A stretch of DNA of 64,000 nt from Roseateles oligotrophus (GTDB taxonomy: Bacteria > Pseudomonadota > Gammaproteobacteria > Burkholderiales > Burkholderiaceae_C). The stretch is from assembly GCF_014204525.1 (NCBI RefSeq), contig NZ_JACHLP010000013.1, positions 32,693 through 96,692 of the forward strand, in the 5' to 3' direction. The number at the start of each line of letters is the position of its first letter. Position 1 is the stretch's first letter. Below, one piece after another: positions 47,089 through 56,566 of the stretch. A model generated the notes under the pieces. It did no database searches and had not been told where the DNA came from. It saw only the letters and a list, made by a program, of their open reading frames with translations. Position numbers and translations under genes: made by a program.

Positions 47089-49011
47089 ATGGACGTGATC
47101 AGCAGTTTTGCCAAGCGCTACGAGCGCACCCGCGTTGAAGAACTCTCGCTGGAGGACTATCTTGCCGAGTGCAAGCGCAGCCCCCTGGCCTACGCCACCG
47201 CCGCCGAGCGCATGCTGCAGGCCATCGGCGAGCCGCAGATGATTGACACGCGCAACGACACCCGCCTGTCGCGCCTGTTCGCCAACAAGACCATCAAGAT
47301 CTACCCGGCCTTCGCCGAGTTCTACGGCCTGGAAGAAGCCATCGAGCAGGTGGTCAGTTACTTCCGCCACGCAGCGCAAGGCCTGGAGGAAAAAAAGCAG
47401 ATCCTCTACCTGCTGGGCCCAGTGGGTGGCGGCAAGAGCTCCATCGCCGAGCGCCTCAAGCAGCTGATGGAGCAAGTGCCCTTCTATGCCCTGGCCGGCT
47501 CGCCGGTCAACGAGAGCCCGCTGGGCCTGTTCGACCCCAACGAGGACGGCCCCCTGCTGGAGCAGGAGTACGGCATTCCTAGGCGTTATCTCAACCGCAT
47601 CCTGAGCCCCTGGGCGGTCAAGCGCCTGGAGGAGTTTGGCGGCGACATCCGCCGCTTCAAGGTGGTCAAGCGCTACCCCAGCGTGCTCAAGCAGGTGGGC
47701 GTGGCCAAGACCGAACCGGGCGACGAGAACAACCAGGACATCTCCTCCCTGGTGGGCAAGGTGGACATCCGCAAGCTGGAAACCTTCTCACAGGACGACC
47801 CCGATGCCTACAGCTACTCCGGCGGCCTGTGCCTGGCCAACCAGGGCCTGCTGGAATTCGTCGAAATGTTCAAGGCGCCGATCAAGGTGCTGCACCCCTT
47901 GCTGACCGCCACGCAAGAGGGCAATTACAAGGGCACGGAAGGCTTTGGCGCGATTCCCTTCGACGGCATCGTGCTGGCCCACAGCAATGAGAGCGAGTGG
48001 AAGACCTTCCGCAATAACAAGAACAACGAGGCTTTTCTCGACCGCATCTACATCGTCAAAGTGCCCTACTGCCTGCGCGTCAGCGAGGAGGTGAAGATCT
48101 ACGAGAAGCTGATCCGCGGCTCCTCGCTGGCCGAGGCCAAGTGCGCCCCCGGCACGCTCAAGATCATGAGCCAGTTCGCCGTGCTGACCCGGCTGAAGGA
48201 GCCCGAGAATTCCTCGCTCTACTCCAAGATGCAGGTCTACGACGGCGAGAACCTGAAGGACACCGATCCACGCGCCAAGAGCTACCAGGAGTACCGCGAC
48301 TACGCCGGCGTGGACGAGGGCATGAGCGGCATCTCCACCCGCTTCGCCTACAAGATCTTGTCCAAGGTTTTCAACTTCGACAGCGCCGAGGTGGCGGCCA
48401 ATCCCGTGCATCTGATGTATGTGCTGGAGCAGCAGATCGAACGCGAGCAATTCCCGGCCGAGACCGAGCAAAAATACATCGGCTTCATCAAGGAATCGCT
48501 GGCGCCACGCTATGCCGAGTTCATCGGCAAGGAGATCCAGACCGCTTATCTGGAAAGTTATAGCGAGTACGGCCAGAACATCTTCGACCGCTACGTCACC
48601 TATGCCGACTACTGGATCCAGGACCAGGAATACCGCGACACCGACACCGGCGAGGTCTTCGATCGCGTGGCCCTGAATGCCGAGCTGGAGAAGATCGAGA
48701 AGCCCGCCGGCATCAGCAACCCCAAGGACTTCCGCAACGAGATCGTCAACTTCGTCTTGCGCGCACGCGCCAACAACGCCGGCAAGAACCCGGCCTGGAC
48801 CAGCTACGAAAAGCTGCGCACGGTGATCGAGAAGAAGATGTTCTCCAATACCGAGGAGTTGCTGCCCGTCATCAGCTTCAACGCCAAGGCCAGCGCCGAC
48901 GAGGCCAAAAAGCACGAGGACTTCGTCAACCGCATGGTGGGCAAGGGCTACACGGCCAAGCAGGTGCGGCTGCTGTGCGAGTGGTATCTGCGCGTGCGCA
49001 AGAGTTCTTGA
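47089..49011 (+). CDS. prkA: PrkA-type serine kinase / AAA protein (YeaG)
   Basis: A 640-residue protein with the PrkA N-terminal AAA-type domain (Walker A LLGPVGGGKSSIAERL at about 107) and the C-terminal kinase-like PrkA domain. It phosphorylates proteins and governs starvation and stress survival in relatives. ATG 47089, right after ggaggtcagc, is the start. It forms the conserved prkA-yeaH-spoVR operon. Confidence 0.95.
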   Translation: MDVISSFAKRYERTRVEELSLEDYLAECKRSPLAYATAAERMLQAIGEPQMIDTRNDTRLSRLFANKTIKIYPAFAEFYGLEEAIEQVVSYFRHAAQGLEEKKQILYLLGPVGGGKSSIAERLKQLMEQVPFYALAGSPVNESPLGLFDPNEDGPLLEQEYGIPRRYLNRILSPWAVKRLEEFGGDIRRFKVVKRYPSVLKQVGVAKTEPGDENNQDISSLVGKVDIRKLETFSQDDPDAYSYSGGLCLANQGLLEFVEMFKAPIKVLHPLLTATQEGNYKGTEGFGAIPFDGIVLAHSNESEWKTFRNNKNNEAFLDRIYIVKVPYCLRVSEEVKIYEKLIRGSSLAEAKCAPGTLKIMSQFAVLTRLKEPENSSLYSKMQVYDGENLKDTDPRAKSYQEYRDYAGVDEGMSGISTRFAYKILSKVFNFDSAEVAANPVHLMYVLEQQIEREQFPAETEQKYIGFIKESLAPRYAEFIGKEIQTAYLESYSEYGQNIFDRYVTYADYWIQDQEYRDTDTGEVFDRVALNAELEKIEKPAGISNPKDFRNEIVNFVLRARANNAGKNPAWTSYEKLRTVIEKKMFSNTEELLPVISFNAKASADEAKKHEDFVNRMVGKGYTAKQVRLLCEWYLRVRKSS

Positions 49012-49134
49012 CAGCCCATTCCCTACTCGCTCCGCGAGCCCCCTCGAGGGGGCGAGCCCGCAGGACCGGCAAAGCCGGATCCTCGGGCTCCACTTGGGAA
49101 TACTGGGCCGGCAAACCTCGAATGAGGAAACCTC

Positions 49135-50415
49135 ATGCTGCAACAAATCATCGATAGAAGGCTCTCGGGCAAGAACAAGTCGATAGGCAATCGGGAGCGC
49201 TTTCTGCGCCGCCACAAGGAGCAGATCCGCGAGGCCGTGCGGCGCGCCGTGGACGGGCGCGGCATCCGCGATATGGAGCGCGGCGAGGATGTGCACATCC
49301 CCAAGCGTGACCTCAGCGAACCCGTGTTCGGCCACGGCGAGGGCGGGGTGCGCGAGGTGGTGCGGCCCGGCAATACCGAGCATGTGAAGGGCGACCGCGT
49401 GGCCAAGCCCAAGGGTGGTGGCCAGGGCCAAGGGGGCAGCCAGGCCAGCGATTCCGGCGAGGGCGAGGACGACTTCGTCTTCCACCTCAGCCGGGAGGAG
49501 TTCATGCAGGTCTTCTTCGACGACCTGGCCCTGCCCAACCTCGAGCGCACCCAGCTGGCCGAAACACCGGAGTGGAAAAGCCATCGCGCCGGCTTCACCA
49601 GCGACGGCACACCCACCAATCTGCATGTGGTGCGCAGCATGCGCGGCGCCCTGGGCCGACGCATCGCCCTGGGCACCGACAAGCGACGCGAATTGCACGA
49701 GCTGGAAGAACGCCTGACCCTGCTCAAACGCGAGGACAACCGTGACGCGGAAGTTCAGCGCCTGCGGGCCGAGACCGAAGAACGCATCCAGCTCTTGCGT
49801 GGCCGCATCGAGGCCATCCCCTTTCTCGATCCCATCGACCTGCGCTTTCGCAACCGCGTGCGCGTGCCCGTGCCGACGGCCCGCGCCGTCATGTTCTGCC
49901 TGATGGATGTGTCGGGCTCCATGGACGAGGGCCGCAAGGACCTGGCCAAGCGCTTCTTCATCCTGCTCTACCTCTTTCTGACCCGGCATTACGAGAAGAT
50001 CGATGTGGTCTTCATCCGCCACCACACGCAGGCCCAGGAGGTGGATGAGCAGAACTTCTTCCATGCCACCGAGACGGGCGGCACCGTGGTCTCCAGCGCC
50101 CTGGTGCTGATGGAAGAAATCATCCGCGCCCGCTACCCACGCAGCGAATGGAATATCTACGGCGCCCAGGCCAGCGACGGCGACAACTGGCACCACGACA
50201 GCGGCAAATGCCGCGAGCTGCTGGCCCAGCAAATCCTGCCTCTGTGCCGCTACTTCGCCTATGTGCAGGTGGCCGAGCAGGAGCAAAACCTCTGGGAGGA
50301 ATATCAAAAACTCAGCGAAGAGGTCTCGCACTTCGCCCTGCGCAAGGCCACCGAGGCGGCGCAGATCTATCCGGTATTCCGCGAACTGTTCAAAAAGGAA
50401 GGAGCGGCAGCATGA
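49135..50415 (+). CDS. yeaH: YeaH/YhbH family DUF444 protein
   Basis: A 426-residue protein of the DUF444 family with a VWA-like domain: MFCLMDVSGSMDEGRKDLAKRF (MIDAS DxSxS) and HHTQAQEVDEQNFFHATETGGT. The N terminus is basic (MLQQIIDRRLSGKNKSIGNRERF). It works with PrkA and SpoVR. Its stop overlaps spoVR (ATGA). Confidence 0.94.
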   Translation: MLQQIIDRRLSGKNKSIGNRERFLRRHKEQIREAVRRAVDGRGIRDMERGEDVHIPKRDLSEPVFGHGEGGVREVVRPGNTEHVKGDRVAKPKGGGQGQGGSQASDSGEGEDDFVFHLSREEFMQVFFDDLALPNLERTQLAETPEWKSHRAGFTSDGTPTNLHVVRSMRGALGRRIALGTDKRRELHELEERLTLLKREDNRDAEVQRLRAETEERIQLLRGRIEAIPFLDPIDLRFRNRVRVPVPTARAVMFCLMDVSGSMDEGRKDLAKRFFILLYLFLTRHYEKIDVVFIRHHTQAQEVDEQNFFHATETGGTVVSSALVLMEEIIRARYPRSEWNIYGAQASDGDNWHHDSGKCRELLAQQILPLCRYFAYVQVAEQEQNLWEEYQKLSEEVSHFALRKATEAAQIYPVFRELFKKEGAAA

Positions 50416-51968
50416 GCGCGCTTGAATCCACCGGCAGCAGCCCCGGCCTGCCGCGCCAGATGCGGCCCCTGCTGCGGCGGCCGGAGCAGCCCCTGCCCTC
50501 GCCCAGCGACTGGACCTTCGAGCTGATCGACCAGTACCACGAGGTGATACGCGCCACGGCGGAACGTTATGGCCTGGACACCTACCCCAACCAGCTGGAG
50601 ATCATCACCGCCGAGCAGATGATGGACGCCTACGCCTCGGTGGGCATGCCGGTCAATTACCGCCACTGGAGCTATGGCAAGGAGTTCATCGCCACGGAAC
50701 GTAACTACAAACGTGGGCAGATGGGCCTGGCCTACGAGATCGTCATCAACTCCGACCCCTGCATCGCCTACCTGATGGAAGAGAACACCATGGCCATGCA
50801 GGCCCTGGTGATCGCCCACGCCAGCTACGGCCACAACAGCTTCTTCAAGGGCAACTATCTGTTCCGCATGTGGACGGACGCCTCCTCCATCGTCGACTAC
50901 CTGGTCTACGCCAAGAACTTCGTCAACGCCTGCGAGGAACGCCATGGCATGGACCATGTGGAGCGCCTGCTGGACTCCTGCCACGCCCTGATGTCCTACG
51001 GGGTGGACCGTTATCGCCGGCCCGCCAAGCTCTCGCTCGCGCAAGAGCGTTCGCGCCTGGAGGAGCGCGAAGCCCATGCCCAGCAGCAGATCAACGAACT
51101 CTGGCGCACTCTGCCCAAGCGTGCGGACAAGGGCGATGACGCCGCCACGGCGCGCCGCTTCCCCGACGAGCCGCAGGAGAATTTGCTCTACTTCATCGAG
51201 AAGAACGCCCCCTTGCTGGAGCCCTGGGAGCGCGAGATCGTGCGCATCGTGCGCAAGATCGCCCAGTACTTCTACCCGCAGCGCCAGACCCAGGTGATGA
51301 ACGAGGGCTGGGCCACCTTCTGGCACCACCGCTTGCTGAACCAGATGTATGACGACGGCTATTTGAGCGACGGCATGATGATCGAATGGCTCAAGTCCCA
51401 CACCAATGTGGTGGCTCAACAGCCGATGGCGAACCTGAACCCCTATGCCCTGGGCTTCGCCATGTACACCGACATCAAGCGCATCTGCGAGCGGCCCACC
51501 GAGGAAGACCGCCGCTGGTTCCCCGATATCGCTGGCGCCGATTGGCTGCCCACGCTGGACCAGGCCATGCGCAACTTCAAGGACGAGAGCTTTATCGGCC
51601 AGTTCCTCAGCCCGCATCTGATGCGTGAGTTCCGGCTCTTCTCCATCGTCGATGACGAGGCGCAGAGCGAGTACGAAATCTCCGCCATCCACGACGATGC
51701 CGGCTACCAGCATGTGCGCGAGGCCTTGTCACGCCAGTACGACCTGAGCAGCCGCGAACCCAATATCCAGGTCTGGAACGTCAATCTGCGCGGCGACCGC
51801 TCCCTCACGCTGCGCCACACCCAGCATATGAACCGCCCCCTGCACGAAAGCGCGCAGGAGGTGCTCAAGCATGTGGCCCGGCTGTGGGGCTTTGGCGTGC
51901 AGCTGGAAAGCGTGGGCGACAAGGGCGAGGTCAGCAAGCGCTGGTCGGTGCCGGCGCCAACGCACTGA
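50412..51968 (+). CDS. spoVR: SpoVR family protein
   Basis: A 518-residue protein of the SpoVR family: DWTFELIDQYHEVIRATAERYGLDTYPNQLEIITAEQMMD, GMPVNYRHWSYGKEF, HASYGHNSFFKGNYLF, NEGWATFWHHRLLN. Several His and Glu residues suggest a metal site. Its role is unknown; it is translationally coupled to yeaH. Confidence 0.94.
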   Translation: MSALESTGSSPGLPRQMRPLLRRPEQPLPSPSDWTFELIDQYHEVIRATAERYGLDTYPNQLEIITAEQMMDAYASVGMPVNYRHWSYGKEFIATERNYKRGQMGLAYEIVINSDPCIAYLMEENTMAMQALVIAHASYGHNSFFKGNYLFRMWTDASSIVDYLVYAKNFVNACEERHGMDHVERLLDSCHALMSYGVDRYRRPAKLSLAQERSRLEEREAHAQQQINELWRTLPKRADKGDDAATARRFPDEPQENLLYFIEKNAPLLEPWEREIVRIVRKIAQYFYPQRQTQVMNEGWATFWHHRLLNQMYDDGYLSDGMMIEWLKSHTNVVAQQPMANLNPYALGFAMYTDIKRICERPTEEDRRWFPDIAGADWLPTLDQAMRNFKDESFIGQFLSPHLMREFRLFSIVDDEAQSEYEISAIHDDAGYQHVREALSRQYDLSSREPNIQVWNVNLRGDRSLTLRHTQHMNRPLHESAQEVLKHVARLWGFGVQLESVGDKGEVSKRWSVPAPTH

Positions 51969-51977
51969 GCCCCGCCT

Positions 51978-53378
51978 TCAGAGCTGAAAAATCTTGCCCG
52001 GGTTCATGATGTTGCGCGGGTCCAGGGCCTGCTTGATGCTGCGCATCATCGCCACAGCAGGCTCACCCGCCTCTTCCAGCAAAAAGCCCTGCTTGTGCAG
52101 GCCGATGCCGTGCTCGCCGGTGCAAGTGCCTTCCAGACTCAGCGCACGCATCACCATCTGGTGACTCAAGCGTTCGGCGGTCTCGCGCTCATGCGGCAAA
52201 GCCGGATCGATCAGATAGCCCAGATGGAAATTGCCGTCACCCACATGGCCGACCAGGAAATAGGGCAGGCCGGCCGCCTCCACCTCGGCCACCGAGGTGT
52301 TGATGCTCTCGGCCAGGCGCGAGATGGGCACGCAGGTATCGGTCGTTACGCAGCGGCAGCCGGGCTTGCTCTGCACGGCCGACAAGTAAGCGTGATGGCG
52401 CGCCGTCCACAAGCGCGTGCGGGCCTCCGGCGTGCTGGCCCAGTCGAAATCCTCGCCGCCCAGCTCGCGAGCGATCTCCTGCACCGCTTGCGCCTGCTCG
52501 GCCACGCCGCTGGGCGAGCCATGGAACTCCATCAAGAGCATGGGCGCCTCGCGCAGGCCTAACTGGTCGTGTCGATTGACAGCCCGCACCGTGTTGGCAT
52601 CCAGCAATTCGCAGCGGGCGATGGGCAGGCCCATCTGGATGATTTGAATCGTGGTCTGCACGGCCGCATCCACCGTGGGGAAGAAGCAAACGGCCGCCGA
52701 CACCGCCTCGGGCAGGGGGTAGATGCGCAGGCAGACCTCGGTGATCACCGCCAGCGTGCCCTCGCTGCCCACCAGCAAACGGGTCAGGTCGTAGCCGGCG
52801 CTGCTCTTGCGCGCCCGCGTGCCGGTGCGCAAGACCTGGCCCTGGGCCGTCACCGCGCCCAGGCCCAGCACGTTCTCACGCATGGTTCCGTAGCGCACCG
52901 CATTGGTCCCGCTGGCCCGGGTGGCCGCCATGCCGCCTAGCGAGGCATCGGCACCCGGGTCGATCGGAAAAAACAAGCCCGCGTGGCGCAGCTCGGCATT
53001 CAGCTGTTGGCGGGTGACGCCGGCCTGCACCGTCACGGTCAGGTCCTCGGCATTGATCAGCAGGATCTTGTTCATGCGCGAGACATCCAGGCTCACGCCG
53101 CCCTGCACCGCCAGCAGATGGCCCTCCAGCGAGGTGCCGCTGCCGTAGGGAATCACCGGCACCGAGTGTTCATGCGCCAGGGCCAGGGTGAAGGCGACGT
53201 CGTCCTCGCTCTCGGCAAACACCACGGCCTCGGGCGGCGGCACATCGAAAGGCGACTCATCGCGGCCATGCTGCTCGCGCATGGCCAGGCCGGTGTGGCA
53301 GCGCGGGCCAAAACGCTGCTGCAAGGCCTGCAGCATGGCGGCCGGCATGGCCCGCATTCGGTAGTCAGCATCGTGCAT
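51978..53378 (-). CDS. FAD-linked oxidase, D-lactate dehydrogenase (cytochrome) type
   Basis: A 466-residue GlcD/Dld-type flavoprotein. FAD-binding PP-loop region VPVIPYGSGTSLEGHLLAVQGGVSLDVSRMNKI, DPGADASLGGMAATRASGTNAVRYGTMRENVLGL, and the C-terminal GDGNFHLGYLIDP and CTGEHGIGLHKQGFLLEE with the metal-binding His pairs. It oxidises D-lactate or similar 2-hydroxy acids. Exact substrate unclear. No iron-sulfur glycolate subunits are adjacent. Confidence 0.9.
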   Translation of the reverse strand: MHDADYRMRAMPAAMLQALQQRFGPRCHTGLAMREQHGRDESPFDVPPPEAVVFAESEDDVAFTLALAHEHSVPVIPYGSGTSLEGHLLAVQGGVSLDVSRMNKILLINAEDLTVTVQAGVTRQQLNAELRHAGLFFPIDPGADASLGGMAATRASGTNAVRYGTMRENVLGLGAVTAQGQVLRTGTRARKSSAGYDLTRLLVGSEGTLAVITEVCLRIYPLPEAVSAAVCFFPTVDAAVQTTIQIIQMGLPIARCELLDANTVRAVNRHDQLGLREAPMLLMEFHGSPSGVAEQAQAVQEIARELGGEDFDWASTPEARTRLWTARHHAYLSAVQSKPGCRCVTTDTCVPISRLAESINTSVAEVEAAGLPYFLVGHVGDGNFHLGYLIDPALPHERETAERLSHQMVMRALSLEGTCTGEHGIGLHKQGFLLEEAGEPAVAMMRSIKQALDPRNIMNPGKIFQL

Positions 53379-53634
53379 CGAAGGCTTCCTTGCAGGACCA
53401 TCCCGCGCCCCGATTCTAGGCAGGCTGGACGCAGGCCTCGGCAGCGCTCAAGCGTGCGAACAGCAAACAGGAAAAGCCCGGCTGTTGCCGCTTGCCGACG
53501 TTCATTCACGCCCGCTCTAGAGGGCGCTCTCTACTGGCAAAAACTCGCCGATTTATTCGGTTAGCCTACGTCCGCCCGCCCTGCCCCGCTTGCCGTTCAA
53601 GGCGCGGCCTCGATAACTATTCCTAAGACAAGCC

Positions 53635-55077
53635 ATGCGATTCAACCTCACCTCGATCTCCGCCGCCCTGCTGTCCAGCCTTGTTGCCCAAGCCGCCATG
53701 GCCTCGGGCTACCACTTCGGTTCGCAATCAGCGTCCGCCCAGGGCACGGCCAATGCCAATGCCGCCGAAGCCGAAGACGCCTCGGTGCTGTTCTACAACC
53801 CGGCCGGCCTGAGCCGCCTGAAGGGCGTCAACGCCTCCGGCGTGCTGACCGTCGTCGCTCCTAGCGGCAGCTATGAAGACCGTGGCAGCACGACCGTGCT
53901 GGGCCGTCCCCTGAGCGGCGACAGCGGCAAATTCGTCAACACCACGGCCGTGCCCCATGGCTATCTGAGCTACCAGCTGTCGGATCGCCTGGTCGCCGGC
54001 TTCGGCGTCTTCGTGCCCTTCGGCTCCAAGAGCGAATACAACAGCGATTGGGCCGGCCGCTACAACTCCATAGGCACCGAGCTCAAGACCGTGGCCCTGA
54101 ACCCCGCGCTGTCCTTCAAGGTCAACGAGCAGCTGAGCCTAGGCGGCGGCCTCAGCGCCCAGTACATCGAGGGCAAGCTGTCCAAGGCGGCGGACTTCGG
54201 CTCCGGCGTGCTGGGTGACCCGGCCATGAAGCCTCTGCTGGGCGCCCTGCCCCCGGCCATGGTGGCCGGCCTGATCCAGAAGATGTCGGGCACGCCGGAC
54301 TACTCCGGCCGCGTCGATGTGGAAGGCAAGAACTGGGGCTATGGCTTCAATCTGGGCCTGCTGTACAGCTATGACAAGGACACCCGTTTCGGCATCGCCT
54401 ACCGCTCCAAGATCAAGCACCAGCTGAGCGGCGATGCCCGCTGGCAGGTGCAGATGCAGGCCGCCAATATCGCCACGGTGATCAATGGCATCAAGCCCGG
54501 CCTGGGCAGCGTCGTGCAAGCCAATCTGGTCAAGAAGTACAGCGATAGCGATGCCAGCCTGGACGTCGTCACGCCCGAGTCCCTGTCCTTTTCCGCCTTC
54601 AAGCAGATGGACAAGCTGGCCCTGATGGCCGACCTGACCCTGACCCGCCACTCGCGCTTCCAGGAACTGCGGGTTGACTTCGCCAACAGCCTGCCCGACT
54701 CCGTCACCCCGGAGAACTGGAGCAATACCCTGCGCTACTCCGTCGGCATGAACTATCAGCTGAACGATCAGTTCAAGCTGCGTGCAGGCCTGGCCTATGA
54801 CGGCTCGCCGGTCAGCACCGCCAACCGCACGCCCTCGCTGCCGGACAACGACCGCCTGTGGCTGTCGGGTGGCCTGAACTGGAAGCTGAGCGCCAAGAAC
54901 TCGGTCGATCTGGCGCTGAGCTACGTCAAGGTTGGCAGCAGCAGCATCAGCAATGCCGACTACGGTGGTCAAGCCTCCTGCCGCCCGGATCTGAACACCT
55001 CCAGCTGCGCCACCATCCGTGGCCACTACGACATCAGCTCCGTGCTGTTCGGCGTGCAATACAACCATCAGTTTTAA
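53635..55077 (+). CDS. fadL: FadL/OmpP1/TodX outer-membrane transporter
   Basis: A 480-residue outer-membrane beta-barrel protein: signal peptide (AALLSSLVAQAAMA), then the FadL N-terminal hatch SGYHFGSQSASAQGTANANAAEAEDASVLFYNPAGLSRL, strands such as GFGVFVPFGSKSEYNSDWAGRY, and a C-terminal Phe (YNHQF). It takes up long-chain fatty acids or aromatic compounds, matching the fadH gene elsewhere. ATG 53635. Confidence 0.93.
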   Translation: MRFNLTSISAALLSSLVAQAAMASGYHFGSQSASAQGTANANAAEAEDASVLFYNPAGLSRLKGVNASGVLTVVAPSGSYEDRGSTTVLGRPLSGDSGKFVNTTAVPHGYLSYQLSDRLVAGFGVFVPFGSKSEYNSDWAGRYNSIGTELKTVALNPALSFKVNEQLSLGGGLSAQYIEGKLSKAADFGSGVLGDPAMKPLLGALPPAMVAGLIQKMSGTPDYSGRVDVEGKNWGYGFNLGLLYSYDKDTRFGIAYRSKIKHQLSGDARWQVQMQAANIATVINGIKPGLGSVVQANLVKKYSDSDASLDVVTPESLSFSAFKQMDKLALMADLTLTRHSRFQELRVDFANSLPDSVTPENWSNTLRYSVGMNYQLNDQFKLRAGLAYDGSPVSTANRTPSLPDNDRLWLSGGLNWKLSAKNSVDLALSYVKVGSSSISNADYGGQASCRPDLNTSSCATIRGHYDISSVLFGVQYNHQF

Positions 55078-55090
55078 TTGATTCCAGGCA

Positions 55091-55111
55091 AAGCGGCTCC
55101 ACAAGCCGCTT
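55091..55111. terminator. hairpin after fadL, possible terminator
   Basis: Perfect stem aagcggct / agccgctt with loop ccaca, 14 bases after fadL. No T-run follows, so termination is uncertain. Confidence 0.4.
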
Positions 55112-55171
55112 GCCCAGGCCAGCTCCGAGTGCCACCATTGAGCCATCAATGAGCAAGCACCGGAGCATCTC

Positions 55172-55402
55172 ATGCCTGATCTAACCCTGATCCTGATCGT
55201 GCTGGCCATCGTCTTGGCCGTCGTGGGCGCCATCCGCTTCGACCTCTTCGGTCTGATCCTGCAGGAGTTCCGCCGCCCCCCACCGGAAGCTCACCCGCCC
55301 GAGGCGGTGCAAAGGGTTCATGCGCCGCCTCAGAAGGGCCCAGGAGGCGATCAACACGCCGCGGACAAGCCCGCCTTCCATCGCAGCGGAAAACGCCACT
55401 GA
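55172..55402 (+). CDS. small single-helix membrane protein
   Basis: A 76-residue protein with an N-terminal membrane helix (LTLILIVLAIVLAVVGAIRF), then a proline- and histidine-rich cytoplasmic tail. A ggagcatctc ribosome-binding site precedes the ATG. No family recognised. It lies between fadL and the cobalamin adenosyltransferase gene. Confidence 0.55.
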   Translation: MPDLTLILIVLAIVLAVVGAIRFDLFGLILQEFRRPPPEAHPPEAVQRVHAPPQKGPGGDQHAADKPAFHRSGKRH

Positions 55403-55488
55403 GCGCGTTTAAAGCCTTTTCATGCCCGGGGTCGAGCCGGCATCGGGCATGATGCCGGGCTTGATCCACTCTCACAGCTCCGCAAGCC

Positions 55489-56103
55489 ATGGCCAACCGA
55501 CTCTCCAGCATTGCCACCCGCACCGGCGACGACGGCACGACCGGCCTGGGCGATGGCAGCCGCGTGCCCAAAGACCATCTGCGCGTGCAGGCCATGGGCG
55601 ATGTGGACGAGCTGAATTCCCAGCTGGGCGTCCTGCTGGCCGAACCCCTGCCGGACGATGTGCGCGAGCTGATCATCACCATCCAGCACGAGCTCTTCAA
55701 TCTGGGCGGCGAGCTCTGCATGCCCGGCTATGAATTGCTGAAGATGGACGCCGTGCTGGGCCTGGACCAGGCCCTGGCGCATTACAACGCCGCCCTGCCC
55801 CGGCTGCAGGAATTCATCCTGCCGGCCGGCACCCGCAGTGCCGCCATCTCGCATGTCTGCCGCACCGTGGCCCGGCGCGCCGAACGCGCCGTGGTCGCCC
55901 TGGCCGCCGCGGAGCCCATCAACACCGCGCCGCGCCAATACCTGAACCGCCTGTCCGACCTGCTCTTCGTGCTGGCCCGCGTGCTCAACCGGGCCAATCT
56001 GGACGGCCTGGGCGGCGACGACGTCTACTGGCATAGCGAGCGCCTGCAAAAACAGCAGGCCGCCGAGGCTGACGCCGAAACGGGCGACGCTGAAAACACC
56101 TAG
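55489..56103 (+). CDS. ATP:cob(I)alamin adenosyltransferase, PduO/MMAB type
   Basis: A 204-residue trimeric enzyme adenosylating cobalamin. Family marks: TRTGDDGTTGLGDGSRVPKDHLRVQAMGDVDELNSQLG (N-terminal ATP loop), CRTVARRAERAVVALA (Arg cluster), YLNRLSDLLFVLAR near the C terminus. No cobalamin biosynthesis genes are beside it. Confidence 0.93.
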   Translation: MANRLSSIATRTGDDGTTGLGDGSRVPKDHLRVQAMGDVDELNSQLGVLLAEPLPDDVRELIITIQHELFNLGGELCMPGYELLKMDAVLGLDQALAHYNAALPRLQEFILPAGTRSAAISHVCRTVARRAERAVVALAAAEPINTAPRQYLNRLSDLLFVLARVLNRANLDGLGGDDVYWHSERLQKQQAAEADAETGDAENT

Positions 56104-56178
56104 CCAAAGTTCATCTTTTTGACGCCGGAATGCAGCAAGCTTGCGCCTTCCATCTCCACCTCTTTCTAAGGACAAGAC

Positions 56179-56565
56179 ATGAGCTTTTTCGGCAAGATTC
56201 TCGACAAGCTGGGCTTTGGCCACAAAGACGCCGCCGCCGCACCGGCCCCAGCCGCCGAGGCCGCCCCCACCGCTGCCGCTGCACCCGCGGCCCCCGTCGC
56301 CATCTCGGTGGTGGACGTGGTTTCCCAGCTGGAGGCCCTGGCCACCGCCCACCCTGAAAAGCTGAACTGGAAGGTCTCCATCGTCGACCTGCTCAAGCTG
56401 CTGGGCCTGGACAGCAGCCTGGCCTCGCGCAAGGAACTGGCCACCGAGCTGGGCTGCCCGGCCGACAAGATGGGCGACTCGGCCCAGATGAATATGTGGT
56501 TGCACAAGACCGTGCTGCAAAAGCTGGCCGACAACGGCGGCAATGTGCCGGCCGAATTGCTCTGA
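56179..56565 (+). CDS. DUF3597 protein
   Basis: A 128-residue protein: N terminus MSFFGKILDKLGFGHKDA, an Ala/Pro-rich linker (20-45), then the DUF3597 domain (SVVDVVSQLEALATAHPEKLNWKVSIVDLLKLLGLDSSLASRKELA). Function unknown; such proteins often look LysM-like in neighbourhood. The ATG follows aaggacaag. Confidence 0.88.
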   Translation: MSFFGKILDKLGFGHKDAAAAPAPAAEAAPTAAAAPAAPVAISVVDVVSQLEALATAHPEKLNWKVSIVDLLKLLGLDSSLASRKELATELGCPADKMGDSAQMNMWLHKTVLQKLADNGGNVPAELL

Positions 56566-56566
56566 T

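Noticed and set aside
49012..49134. cccctcgagggg palindrome between prkA and yeaH
   Set aside because: A common short intergenic hairpin in this group; no T-run and operon logic argues against termination.
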